Shown one piece after another: positions 24,101 to 34,424 of a stretch of DNA of 64,000 nt. Origin of the DNA: Siderastrea siderea (lineage: Eukaryota; Cnidaria; Anthozoa; Scleractinia; Rhizangiidae); assembly GCA_964030785.1 (NCBI GenBank), contig OZ034975.1, forward strand, positions 37,603,069 through 37,667,068, read 5' to 3'. Every line of letters begins with the position of its first letter. The first letter of the stretch is position 1. The notes under the pieces are model-generated. The model was not told the origin of the DNA. It saw only the letters and a program-made list of their open reading frames with translations, and did not search any database. A program made the translations under genes and the position numbers.

Positions 24101-24285
24101 AATCCAATTACCATTACTAATACCTTGTAGCCAGGGCATTCAGCATTTTTACAGTTGCCACCTTTGAGACATGTCAAATGTTCAAGACAACACCAAATAG
24201 ACAAAACACATCTTAGATCACCATACGTACAGCTTAACACATAGATCTGTATAAATAATATGGCATAATTTTTATGAATACTCAC

Positions 24286-24540
24286 ACAACATGGTAATCG
24301 TGGCATTAGCTTCTCCTGACCCAAGGTTATTTTGCACTTTACATTTGTACACTGCTCCATCATCCCCTCTCATTAGTGTGGTGAGCCTTAGAGTCTCAGA
24401 TGTAGTAATAACCGTGTTGTTTCCTTGTCTAGTCCATGTAATGTTTGGCTGTGGATTACCAGTGGCATTACAGAACAGAAGAACTCCACTTCCCTCAATA
24501 ACTTGCTGGGCTGATGGGGCAGTGTCAATTGCTGGGGGAT
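24286..24540 (-). CDS. Ig exon A1 (I-set domain, cassette 2)
   Basis: An 85-codon Ig domain, phase 1-1, GTGAGT donor. It starts PPAIDTAPSAQQVIEGSG, with LFCNATGNPQPNITWTRQG and DDGAVYKC. Closest to A2. It closes cassette 2. The intron before it (24541-31697) is 7.2 kb and is swollen by nested transposons. Confidence 0.93.
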
Positions 24541-25332
24541 CTATGGACAAAACAGTACAGAAATTATTATCATATTATACCAGTCCTGTACTTCCACGAT
24601 AACAAAATCTATAAAAAAGTCTTCTTTCAACTCCTGCAATAACCTTCAGTTCTTGTAATTGCTTTTCGACTTTTGTTCATTATTTGATACCAATCATCGA
24701 TGTATCATTGACCCACCTACATGTACTACTGTACAGGCTGCATATTAGCAACTTCTTCATGTACACGTACTTGCAGGCCAAAATGCAAATTGACTAAAAA
24801 AAAACATAAGGCTGAACAATTTGACTTTCAAGGAAGTGGCTTATAAATAAATGTTACAATGGGAACACTCGAACCATGGACACAAGACTTTTCCCCGCTT
24901 TTTAGCATCATCCAATCACAAAGTCACTTCATAACAAGGCTCGTACATTTTTGTCTGTTGAGTCATATTGAGAGTGAAACAGCGATCATGGCTGACAAGA
25001 GTGAAGTTTATATTTGGCTCAAATCATTGTCTCTGGGCTGTGAAATTAGAAAGTCTTTCGCTTAAGTTCAAAAGCAGTTCGAATAGTGAGTTTATTTGTT
25101 CTCACGGATAAGATAAAACATTTTTTATGAAGTTTTCTGAAGTATGCAATTTGCTGGACTTATTTTGAATCAGAACAGTTTCTATTCAATAAAGTTTTGT
25201 TTTTAATATAGATTGTGTCTAATTGCGCCTGCATTTGAAGAGAATTTACATTGTTTAGCAGTAAGAGCGAGTTTATTTGTTTTCATGTGTTAAATTAAGA
25301 TAAAAATAGCAGCAGAATAACAAAGTTGTCAA

Positions 25333-25767
25333 TCAAACGTAGCTGCATTTTCTGAAGTATGCGATTGAATTTGCTGGACTTATTTTTGACACAGCGTCGC
25401 TAATCGTTATTTCAGTTTCATTTGCAGTCAAAGATGAGTTTTGTTTGAGGTAGCACTTTATTTGGTGAAAACACAACTCGCAAGTGTTTAGATGGGGCGA
25501 GTAAACGGGCTGGAAAAGGATGTCAATGCCGTGTTCTTGTAGAATATCTCGTAAAACAGCCTCTGCAAAAGGTCCGTGGTGGAACCCACAGCTGTCCATA
25601 ATAACGATGTCGCCATTCTCAAGAATTGAACCAAGAGTTGAACCATCTACTCTATTCACTGAAAGAGCTTCATTAAAGAAATTCAACAGCTCCATACCAT
25701 TAGAAGGGCCAGTCTCAAAACATCAAAGTAATTCACTCCATTTACGGAATGAAGTAAGTTGAGCTTA
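25333..25767 (-). pseudogene. Tc1/mariner-IS630-type transposase, C-terminal part
   Basis: C-terminal half of a DDE transposase. It reads LLHSVNGVNYFDV, then, after a one-base frameshift near 25,711-25,716, GPSNGMELLNFFNEAL, IVIMDSCGFHHGPFAE (second catalytic Asp), LFQPVYSPHLNTCELCF (third acidic residue, Glu) and a stop at 25333. This D...PHLNxxE arrangement is the IS630/Tc1 superfamily core. The N-terminal part lies at 30357-31020, separated by an inserted element; the reading frame joins exactly across the insertion. Confidence 0.85.
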
Positions 25768-25784
25768 CCCTTGTGAAAATTTTT

Positions 25785-26345
25785 ACGAGATCTCGCCGAG
25801 ATCTCGCCGCGATCTCGGCGAGAATCGCGGCGAGATCGCGGCGAGATCGCGGCGCGTTTTTGGCCGCCGAGATTTCCCTATCTCGCCGAGATCACGGCCG
25901 AGATCGCGGCGAGATCACGGCGAGATACGGGAAATCTCGGCGGCCAAAAACTCGCCGCGATCTCGCCGCGATTCTCGCCGAGATGCGGGAAATCTCGGCG
26001 GCCAAAAACGCGCCGCGATCTCGCCGCGATTCTCGCCGAGATGCGGGAAATCTCGGCGGCCAAAAACGCGCCGCGATCTCGCCGCGATTCTCGCCGAGAT
26101 CGCAGCGAGATATGGAAATCTGGGCAGGCAAATACGCGGCGAGATGTTGCAGCGAGATCGCGGCGAGATACGGAAATCTCGGCGGCCAAAACGTGCCGTG
26201 ATCGCGAGGTGATATCGCGGCGAGATATGGATATCTCGGCGGGCGGTTTCGCGGCGAGGCCTCGGTGGGAGTCTTGCCGGGATTTGCGGCGAGAAACGAA
26301 ATTCCTGTTATCCCGTCGAGAAGCGAAATTCTCGGCAGCCAAATT
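25785..26345. repeat. Left CGAGAT-type terminal array
   Basis: About 560 bases of degenerate short units such as TCTCGCCGCGATCTCGCCGA, interleaved with a longer unit containing GGGAAATCTCGGCGGCC repeated about five times. The units occur in both orientations, so the array itself can fold. The open frames here (SRRDLAAIS-like) are repeat artefacts, not proteins. Confidence 0.9.
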
Positions 26346-28431
26346 AGGTTCGATGAGAACGATATTTACACTTACGTTAACAATTAATCAAACTACCAGA
26401 CGCTGACAAAACTATGTCCTATATTGCAGTTCCAGGAATTGTTAACAAGATTGTTTTCAGCCTTGGACGTGTTTTGAAATTAAATTATCCTTTATATGGT
26501 ACTGTTTCCACGTGACAATAACGAGGAGACAAAGAATAGTTCACGTGCACGTGTTTTTACTTCAGCTGATCGATCACCATTAGTTGTCATTCCCCACGCT
26601 GGTGGAAGGAGGCAAGTGCCCACCTTGTTAGCTGTGAAATCCGTAGCATCGATCTGCAGGAGAATAAACCAACGAACAGGAAGAGTTTGATGGTGTTTTG
26701 AGCATTTTTGTGTTTGTTCGCACTGCATTTTATACGCTCACCTGTAAACGATATGTGTTCTCGGTTCAGGGAGAGCGATTTATTTGTAGTCAAGACAAAG
26801 TATTGAATAATGGCCGTGCAGAAACTCAGGTTTGTTCATCTAAGCAAGGAACTGACAAACTAAATCGCCAAATATTAGCAAATGTGGTGAATCTATTGAA
26901 AACATCTGTGTGCGCCGCTTGCGCTTCAAACTCGTTTGTGAATGTAAACACTGAAATATGAATGATCGTGCAGCTATGAACAGGGATGACCATTTTCCGT
27001 TTTGGTATAAACCTAACAATCCAATAAATCAATCTAGTTAATAATCCTATTATTTTCCCTTATCTTGGTACTTTATTTTGGATAGTTCAATTGAAAACAA
27101 AAGGCCTTCTAAATGACAACAACATCTAATTAGACTGGATAAAGTGTTTTTGTGGCGTCTCCTTGTCTTGCACTGAGAAATTGATTGTGGTCACGCAAAT
27201 CTTGAGATTATTTTGTCATGTACTGCGATGCTCGTGAAATATTCGATCGCAAAATTTGAGTTGTTACTGTTTTGCATCTAAAACTAGTTAAGAAGGAACC
27301 ATTTTCAGTATAAGATTCTGCAACTTGCCGCAAATTCTTAAATTTGTCAGACTTGTCACCTGACTGTTTACGCAAATCTGGGGAAGACGACGAAAATTTT
27401 ATTTCTGAACCCATGCAAAAAGAATGCCGAAGTTTTGGCTCATATCAAATTTGTTACCGGTAAGTTAGGTTATTTATACCTCATCCCCACACATTTTTAC
27501 AGGAAAGTCAAGCGAAGATTTTTTTAAGCTTAATTAATATTCTCACGAAGGAACATGTTTCGGTGAAAGACCCGCAGTTTACTTGAGTGAAATCAACATC
27601 ACCAATTAAAATAAAGGTCAACAGTCAGCCGACGAGATAAAAGGGGAAAAATCAAGGCAAGGAAAAGCTGTACATGCTGATGATGTTGTCTGAGAAAAGT
27701 GAAACTCACTGACCTTTGTCTCACACGTTGAATGCTTGGGCAACTACAAAACTCGTCGAAGGACTGATTCCCGGTGGAGAAGAAACCCATTTGGTGGCTT
27801 CCATCGCGGCATTACTGATTAAGCTGTGTAGACTACAAACGTTCTGAAAGTCTTGAAAGCATTTAACCTGAGTGTTCATTCCTCAATTGTAGCTTTGTCC
27901 ATAATATATAAGTTCATTCCCAGTACACTTTAGGTCCTTTAGTGTGGCTTGTTTAGTTGTGCAACAGTTTCTTGTATATCTTCCAAAACGCTCTAGCTCT
28001 TGCTTTAAACTTGAAAGAACCATGTTGTTTTCCGTAGTAAAAAATAACATGTTTAACATTTCAATTTTCCCCTGTGCATTCAACAAAAAGAAGCCATTTC
28101 CCACTTCTGTAAGTTTTGTGGAAAAGTTCTCGATTTTTTTGGGCTTACGCGAGCACCGCTCGCCGATGGTGTGATTGAATCAACCAATCACATTGCCCCA
28201 TTAACACAACGGCGGGAGTCAAGGCGGGATTTTTTGGCGCGACTTTACGGTATCAGGTAAGCTCATGGCCGGCAAGCAGCGAAAAAAGTCAAATTCAGAA
28301 CGACAACAAATTAGTCACAGGTATCTGTCTTTAAAACCCTTGCCTAACTCTTCCGTAGTGGTTTATAAAGAAAGTTCAACAAAGAGATGACGGACATGAC
28401 AAACGAAGTCCTCTGCATACATCATTGGTAA

Positions 28432-28532
28432 GTGACAACAGAAACTCATAAGGAGTTGAAACGTGTAACTCGCATGTATAGGTTTTGAACGATGCTCGTA
28501 ATTATTCATTTTCGCAAGTACCATATTTGGAA
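28432..28532. repeat. Left arm of an internal 100-bp inverted repeat
   Basis: AGAAACTCATAAGGAGTTGA through CCATATTTGG is repeated in reverse orientation at 29512-29604 with modest divergence. Confidence 0.75.
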
Positions 28533-29123
28533 CACGAAGAAAGAGAGAACTGACCAATCAATCTGCGTGAACGACGTGACGTAATTTTACACCAAGTTCG
28601 CGCACTTGTTCATAGATTAATGGCCGACAAACTGGGGAAAATGAAGCCGAAAAACTTTCAAACGTAGGAACGACAAAGCGAAAAGAAATACCGGTTTCGA
28701 AGACCGAGCAGGAAATTTTTGAGGCAAAAAATATTAGTAATTGAAACAACATGGAGCAAAGCGCTGGGGTAAGAACTAAATCAGACTGTGAAACCAAACC
28801 AAAATAGTCTAGTGTTGTTTTTATGATTTCAGTCCCGCTTCTTTCACCGTCGCACTATCAACAAATGTTCACAAAAGGTAGATTTTATACGGAAAACTTT
28901 TGACACCGAAATATCAAGACATGATACAAAAATAAAACACAGTAAAATTGAAGAGAACCGTTTAATAATATTGAAGTGTCATACGTTTTCAGTGATTCGC
29001 TACCAAAATCAAGCTAAATAAGCTGAATAAGAAAGGACGACTTTTTCTTCGGCTATATACTACAAAAATAACATCGTTTTACCTGCAGTCGATGTAGCTC
29101 TGAGCTCAAGCAGCTCCAAATGT

Positions 29124-29462
29124 TCAAATAAAGAGAACGTAATGCAAAATAAGTTGAATGATCGCTTTCCCAGTTGTTTGATTCATTGTTAACATGTTTT
29201 TTTGCCACATCCCGTCCGCGGCGTCTGAACCTGGAACCACTACGTTTTGTGTTCGTTTCAACTCTCCATCTACAATGTTAAAATCATACAGCTTCAATCC
29301 GCTTTGGGCGATGAATACAACAATTTTTTCAGGAAACATCAAACCTGTTCCACATTTTAGAGCCAATAATTGTACGACTTTTGCGAAAAAACTTATTCCC
29401 GGACGTTCACTTCGGACCAGTTTCATTGATCCATTCAGGTTTGCAAAGAAACGCTGCAACAC
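29124..29462 (-). CDS. Unrecognised open frame inside the inserted element
   Basis: A 112-codon frame with protein-like composition, including EKIVVFIAQSGLKLYDFNIV and ELKRTQNVVVPGSDAADG. I do not recognise the family. It overlaps no repeat array, so it might be a captured host exon or a remnant of the element's own gene. Equally it could be chance. Confidence 0.2.
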   Translation of the reverse strand: MLQRFFANLNGSMKLVRSERPGISFFAKVVQLLALKCGTGLMFPEKIVVFIAQSGLKLYDFNIVDGELKRTQNVVVPGSDAADGMWQKNMLTMNQTTGKAIIQLILHYVLFI

Positions 29463-29496
29463 TTCGCAAGGTTTTGGCGCCTTAAACTCGTGCGTG

Positions 29497-29511
<15 letters not shown>

Positions 29512-29531
<20 letters not shown>

Positions 29532-29604
29532 AAAAAATGAATATTTACGAGCATCGAACGCGAGTTACACGTTTCAAGTCCTTATGAGTTTCTGGTGACA
29601 ACAA
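29512..29604. repeat. Right arm of an internal 100-bp inverted repeat
   Basis: Reverse-complement partner of 28432-28532; the pair lies near the right end of the 4.6-kb element and encloses about 1 kb. Confidence 0.75.
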
Positions 29605-29875
29605 ATAGACGTCAGTGGTCTGATGAAATCAAATGACTTCACATGTAAAACAGCGATTCTGATCGTTGTTATTTTGCTCGTTGCTGCTCGTTGCTGCTCG
29701 TTGTTATTTTGATCTCAAAAGCCGGTAAATTAATTTGTGAGCTGATTTATTTCAGATTCTTGCCGACCCTCGAAATAGGTCGCTGGTCGCGCTTGTTTGA
29801 AACTATGGGTACAGGGTCAGGAGATTTGCACAAATACAATGGCAGTTGCAGCAGTAAAACCTGAGAGAAATCTTA

Positions 29876-30342
29876 CCGATATCGAGATTCTATGAGATAA
29901 ATCTCGTAAAGATCGAGACAGTCTCTGCGTTGCAACAGTAGAAATCTCGACATGAAATCGCCGAGATCGCGGCTATCCGCGCCGAGATTGTGACTATCTC
30001 GCCGCGAACTAGTTTGTCGCGGCGAGATCGTGTTGCAATCTCACTTCTCGCTGGATATCTCGGCGCGATATTTTGAAATCGCGCCGAGATCGCGGTTATC
30101 TCGCCACGAACGGGTTTGGTGCGGCGAGATCGCGTTACGATCTCGCCGCGGGGTAGATATCTCGACGCGATATTTCGCAATCTCGCCGAGATGGTGGTTA
30201 TCTCGCCGAGATCTCGCCGATCTTGGCGTGATCTCGGCGAGATTGCCGCGATCTCACCGCGGGCTACTTTTCTCGGCGCGATATTTTGAAATCTCGCCGA
30301 GATCGTGGCTATCTCGCCGAGATCTCGCCGAGATCTCGGTCA
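29876..30342. repeat. Right CGAGAT-type terminal array
   Basis: About 470 bases of the same CTCGCCGAGAT-like units as at the left end, in inverted orientation, with a longer unit containing GATATTTTGAAATC or GATATTTCGCAATC. Confidence 0.9.
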
Positions 30343-30356
30343 AATTTTTACAAGGG

Positions 30357-31020
30357 TTATAATTTGCATTTGAGGCATAGCGCTGAATTTCAGTCGCAGG
30401 TTCTCCAATATAGGAATTTCCATACACGCGATTTCCTGACGTTACAACAACATCACATTCCTCAAAAAATTGAAGTTTTGTATAGTCATGTCGTCCAATT
30501 TGATCAAGAAAACAATCGGTGTAGTCCGTATTTGCTTGTGACAGTGATTCTTGGGGTACTTCAGGGAAACCTTTTTCTTTGTCATTTTGCAGTCTTCTCG
30601 AAAGCACTTTTTTATTGCAGGCTGTGATGGTAAATTACCAGGGGGAGAAATTCCATCTAACAACAAATGCTGTTGAATCTCACTCGTATACATACTAGGT
30701 TTACATGATTTCTCAGAGTCCACGTATTCCACAACATCTACCGACATTTTATTTTGAACCGGTGTTTTTTGCGGCCCAGCAAGAAACGAGTTGCTGTCTT
30801 CGCAGAATTGGACAACTTTATTTCCATATCCGACACTAACACGCATATTTTGTGAAATTTGTCTATGCGAAAACCCTTGATGATGTAGATCAAACACTCT
30901 TTCCCAATAAACTTGAGGCAGAGCTTTACCATTGTCGTATATCCCTTGCTGTCGATTGACACCGACTTTGCATTTAACTTTGCCGAACAGAAATAAAAAA
31001 GACTCAGTGGCAATAAAAAC
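30357..31020 (-). pseudogene. Tc1/mariner-IS630-type transposase, N-terminal part
   Basis: N-terminal half of the split transposase. From upstream it reads NRQQGIYDNGKALPQVYWER, a helix-turn-helix segment (FSHRQISQNMRVSVGYGNKV), then, after a frameshift near 30,555-30,575, QESLSQANTDYTDCFLDQI and FFEECDVVVTSGNRVYG, ending at ASNANY where the 4.6-kb element begins. The position of the first catalytic Asp (normally FFDE) appears as Glu (FFEE). Two frameshifts, the missing Asp and the insertion make it inactive. No start codon was identified. Confidence 0.8.
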
Positions 31021-31469
31021 TTGAAAGATAACTTGATTCTAGCGAAAAAAAGTTGTTCTTACGAGCATAGTTAGCAGGAGTGTAGGCCATTTCACGTTCG
31101 AAAATATTGCTGATACACCGACATAATTATAAAACTCACATTATATTTTCGCGCCACTGCTGTGACTGGACAACGCCTAAAAAATGCTAATCCTTTTGTT
31201 TATATGAAGAGCTCTCATTGGTTACCCGTCAAGTAAATGCACAAAAAAATGTCAAGCGTCCATGGTTCGAATGTCCTCACTGTAAACCTTTCAATTGATT
31301 TAAACATTTGTCTGGACCAATATAACAAACCTACAGTATGACCACATTTCCATATCGTATGAATTTAACCTCAAAGAGAAGGCAAAGGTATGTAAATGCT
31401 TAAACATAACAAAGCATTGCATGCACCTACAATCATATGTTATAATCCCTTGAGAAAAAGTGGAATTCT

Positions 31470-31663
31470 CAGTGGTTTCAATAAGCACTGATGGCCGACA
31501 AAAAGCGTTAGCTACTTGGCTCAGCGAAGTTGGCTACTTTTTTTGGAACCCTAAATTGAAGCACAGGTAATTAAAAGAAAAATGATTCTTTCAAACCTAA
31601 ATTGAATAGTCGGTTGCTCTACTCAAACCAGCTGCAACCAATTCAGATTTTATTGATACCAAG
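31470..31663. mobile_element. MITE, CAGTGCTTTCAATAAGC family, diverged copy
   Basis: Starts CAGTGGTTTCAATAAGCAC and ends ATTTTATTGATACC. Internal match to 37554-37738 and 55859-56038 includes CTCAAACCAGCTGC. No clear target duplication remains. Confidence 0.75.
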
Positions 31664-31697
31664 ACTGCACTAAATAGAAAAAAAAGGGCATACTTAC

Positions 31698-31967
31698 AAT
31701 GAACAGTAACACTGACAATAGCTGCAGCACGATTCCCCACTCCATTGCTGGCTTCACACTGATATTGTATTAAGTCATGCGGGGTCCCAGGTCTGCTCAC
31801 ATTGGTAATGGTGAGTGTGGAACTTTGCGATAAGCTTTGTCCTGATTGGCCCACTCTTGTCCATGACACAGAAGGTTCAGGCTTACCAGAAGCATTGCAC
31901 GACAAGGTGATGTTGTTTCCTTCCACAACAGTGGAGGACGTGGGATAAACATCTACTGAAGGTGCAT
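31698..31967 (-). CDS. Ig exon D1 (longer D-type Ig domain)
   Basis: A 90-codon Ig domain, phase 1-1, GTAAGT donor. It starts APSVDVYPTSSTVVEGNN, with LSCNASGKPEPSVSWTRVG and the D signature RPGTPHDLIQYQC. It is the acceptor partner of the damaged C1 donor. Confidence 0.93.
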
Positions 31968-32126
31968 CTAAAAAGAAGGATAAGAATTTATTTTGTAACA
32001 CATTCTATTATACAACCTGCATGGCAGGTAAACAACAAGTTTACAGCCCTGTACATCTATTTTGTAAATTTATTCAAATTTGCAGCAACAGTTAAATCAG
32101 GTAGCATAGTGTTGCCTCTATTCTGT

Positions 32127-32310
32127 AATAAAGGAGGGGGCAGGGATGGTGCAGTGGTGAGAGCACTGAGATTGACACCAATGTGGATCAGGTTCGGTTC
32201 CTGGACTCGGCACTATACACTTATGTGGGTTGAGTTTGCTGCTGGTTCTCATCCTTGCTCTGAGAGGATTTTCTCTAAGTAAACCAGTTTTCCCCTCTCC
32301 TCAAAAACCA
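32127..32310 (+). mobile_element. tRNA-derived SINE
   Basis: Head GGGATGGTGCAGTGGTGAGA resembles a tRNA A-box region; CAGGTTCGGTTCCTGGA resembles a B box. A body follows with GTTCTCATCCTTGCTCTGAG. It sits in the C1-D1 intron. Confidence 0.65.
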
Positions 32311-32537
32311 ACATTTAAATACGTTCCAATTTGACCCGGATTACAGTGGACAAAGAGCCACCCCGTGGATGTGCCAATGCTGATTCATATTAATTAATTA
32401 ATAATTAATTAATTATTTTTTAATATTGCTCAGTTTCATGTTCATGAAGTTGTGTACAGGAGTAGAGTGGTAATAATAACTGGGACGAAAAACATTCATG
32501 CCAAACAATATTTATGATATACATAGTATTGACTTAT

Positions 32538-32795
32538 CAACAGCAGTGACACTGACAGTAGCATTGTGTCCTGTACCAACTGTGTTAATAGGAACACAGG
32601 TGTACACTCCATCTGCCTTAACAGTGGCATTGAACACACCGGAGCTGCTGTTACCAATGAGGGTGTCATTGAAGTAAAAGTAATACAGATGGGCAGCAGG
32701 GTTAGCATCTGTACTGCAGTTAAGTGACACACCGGAGCCTCGCAGCAGTGTGGTATTTGAAGGAGTCATTGTCATTCTTGTCCCAGTTGGCACAT
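32538..32795 (-). CDS. Ig exon C1 (Trp-less Ig domain) with mutated splice donor
   Basis: An 86-codon Ig domain homologous to C2 and C3: it starts VPTGTRMTMTPSNTTLLRG, with LNCSTDANPAAHLYYFYFN and ADGVYTC. Where its paralogues have GTTG|GTACGT or GTTG|GTGAGT, this exon reads GTTG|ATAAGT: the donor GT is AT (position 32537 is T on the + strand where C is expected). Nearby GTs would break phase. With symmetric phases, skipping C1 keeps the frame between B1 and D1. Confidence 0.85.
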
Positions 32796-32970
32796 CTAAA
32801 AGCAATTAACACTTTGTCATTGTCATGATAACATTACTCAAAATAAGGCCTGCCCGTGGATTATTATTTTTGTGAACAGAGGTTAGTTTAGCAATTTGAA
32901 TTTTTCCTTGTATTTCTGGACTATTCTTACTAAACTAAGCTAAACAATGTTGTGACGGAATTTATCACCA

Positions 32971-34226
32971 ATAATTGCTCCCAATTAGTAAAGATAATAA
33001 TTTTATTATGCAAGGTTGCACACTAATCTGCCATTTCACCCGCACAAAAGCGTACCTCTTTTCACTAAATGAGCTATATTTCTTGAAATGCGCCATTTCC
33101 ACTCACAATTTCCTCAAACCTGTCAATGAATCCATAGTCGAAAAACAACTATACCCCAGAAAAGTTCCACCTTTTCCAACATTTGTCACCAAAAACGGCA
33201 ATATTCTGAGCTTCTTGTATAAGAAATCAAATGTCGGTATTCGACCGCCGACCTCTGCGCACAAATATATGCAAATATGCTAATCTCATCTAGCTGTTAT
33301 CTTCTCACTGGACAATTCGCACAATAGCGTGGACGTGACAAAAACTACTGTGTCAGGGAGGTGTGAACAGTAAGCAAATGGTCACGCTTCACGCATGAAA
33401 TGTCACACTCTGTTTACAATCTGCCAGGAAAAACCACCAGACAAAAACTTGCTTGCGTTCCACTCGTCTCTGTCTTGAAGAAAATCAGAAAACAAATTTG
33501 GATCCTCCTTATGTTTGCCCTAAACTGCAAGTTCAAGCAACATTTAACTGTCAACATCTCTTGCTTCGAAACTGGTTTCATTTCCCTTTTTTTTAAAGGA
33601 AACGAAAATAAATACGTGTACTATATATCTGTTTTTAATTTTTCTCAAATACAAGATGCACGAAATTGTAGCACACAAAGCATTATTTATTTTATAGCAA
33701 CCGTATGATGAGGAAATTTGCACTGTATAAGCGAGCTTGTTGTTGCAAACAAGTGGTGGAAGAGTTTAGTCACCTTGTCTGTTCTAAAGAAATGTCTTCT
33801 CTAAATAGAAGACAAATATCTGTGTAAAATGTTGCACACCTCCCCGACACAGTAGTTTTTGTCACGTCCACACCATTGTGCGAATTGTCCTGTGAGAAGA
33901 GAACAGCTAGATGAGATTAGCATATTTGCATATACTTGTGCGCAGAGGTCGGCGGTCGAATACCGACATTTGATCTCTTATACAAGAAGCTCAAAATGTT
34001 GCCGTTTTATTTGGTGACAAATGTTGGAAAAGATGGAACTTTTCCGGCGTATAGTTGTTTTTTGACTATGGATTCATTCAGGTTTGAGGAAATTGTGAGT
34101 GGAAATGGCGCATTTCAAGAAATATAGCTCATTTACTGAAAAGAGGTATGCTTAAATTGTGCAGGTGAAATGGCAGATTAGTGTGCAACCTTGCATAATA
34201 TTATAATACTAATTGGGAGCAAAAAT
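32971..34226. mobile_element. 1.26-kb element with about 395-bp terminal inverted repeats
   Basis: Left arm 32971-33366 (from ATAATTGCTCCCAATTAG to GTGTCAGGGAGGTGTG) is mirrored by 33834-34226. A unique core of about 470 bases lies between. No transposase was recognised; open frames in the arms are repeat artefacts. It lies in the B1-C1 intron. Confidence 0.85.
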
Positions 34227-34424
34227 TAGAAAGATGCTTATTCTCGCTCGGAAAGCGAATTTTTGCCCTAGATAGCAAGTACTTAAGATATAAACAAAGA
34301 AACAATGTTTATTTCATAAAATTTTATTAATTTTCAGTCATAACTCAAGCTTTGGCTACCTGTGAAAAAACTGATGTCAGTTTGTTAAGTTTCTTATATG
34401 ATAACCACTCTGTACACTGTACAC

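Larger units (their letters stand above)
25768..30356. mobile_element. 4,589-bp inverted-repeat element inside the transposase pseudogene
   Basis: The ends are inverted copies: CCCTTGTGAAAATTTT at the left and, read inward from the right, CCCTTGTAAAAATTTG. It is flanked by TTA at 25765-25767 and TTA at 30357-30359, a 3-base target duplication. Removing element and one TTA rejoins the transposase frame (…ASNANY|KLNLL…). Each end carries a long array of CGAGAT/CGCGAT units. A TTA/TAA duplication suits PIF/Harbinger elements, but no transposase of that type is recognisable inside, so it appears non-autonomous. Confidence 0.85.

Noticed and set aside
25773..26406. Long Arg/Ser/Ala-rich open frames on both strands (SRRDLAAIS repeats)
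   Set aside because: They exist because the CGAGAT-type array is open in several frames on both strands; they are not proteins.
25785..30342. CRISPR-like appearance of regularly repeated units
   Set aside because: Units are short, variable, occur in both orientations, and there are no unique spacers; the context is eukaryotic and they form transposon ends.
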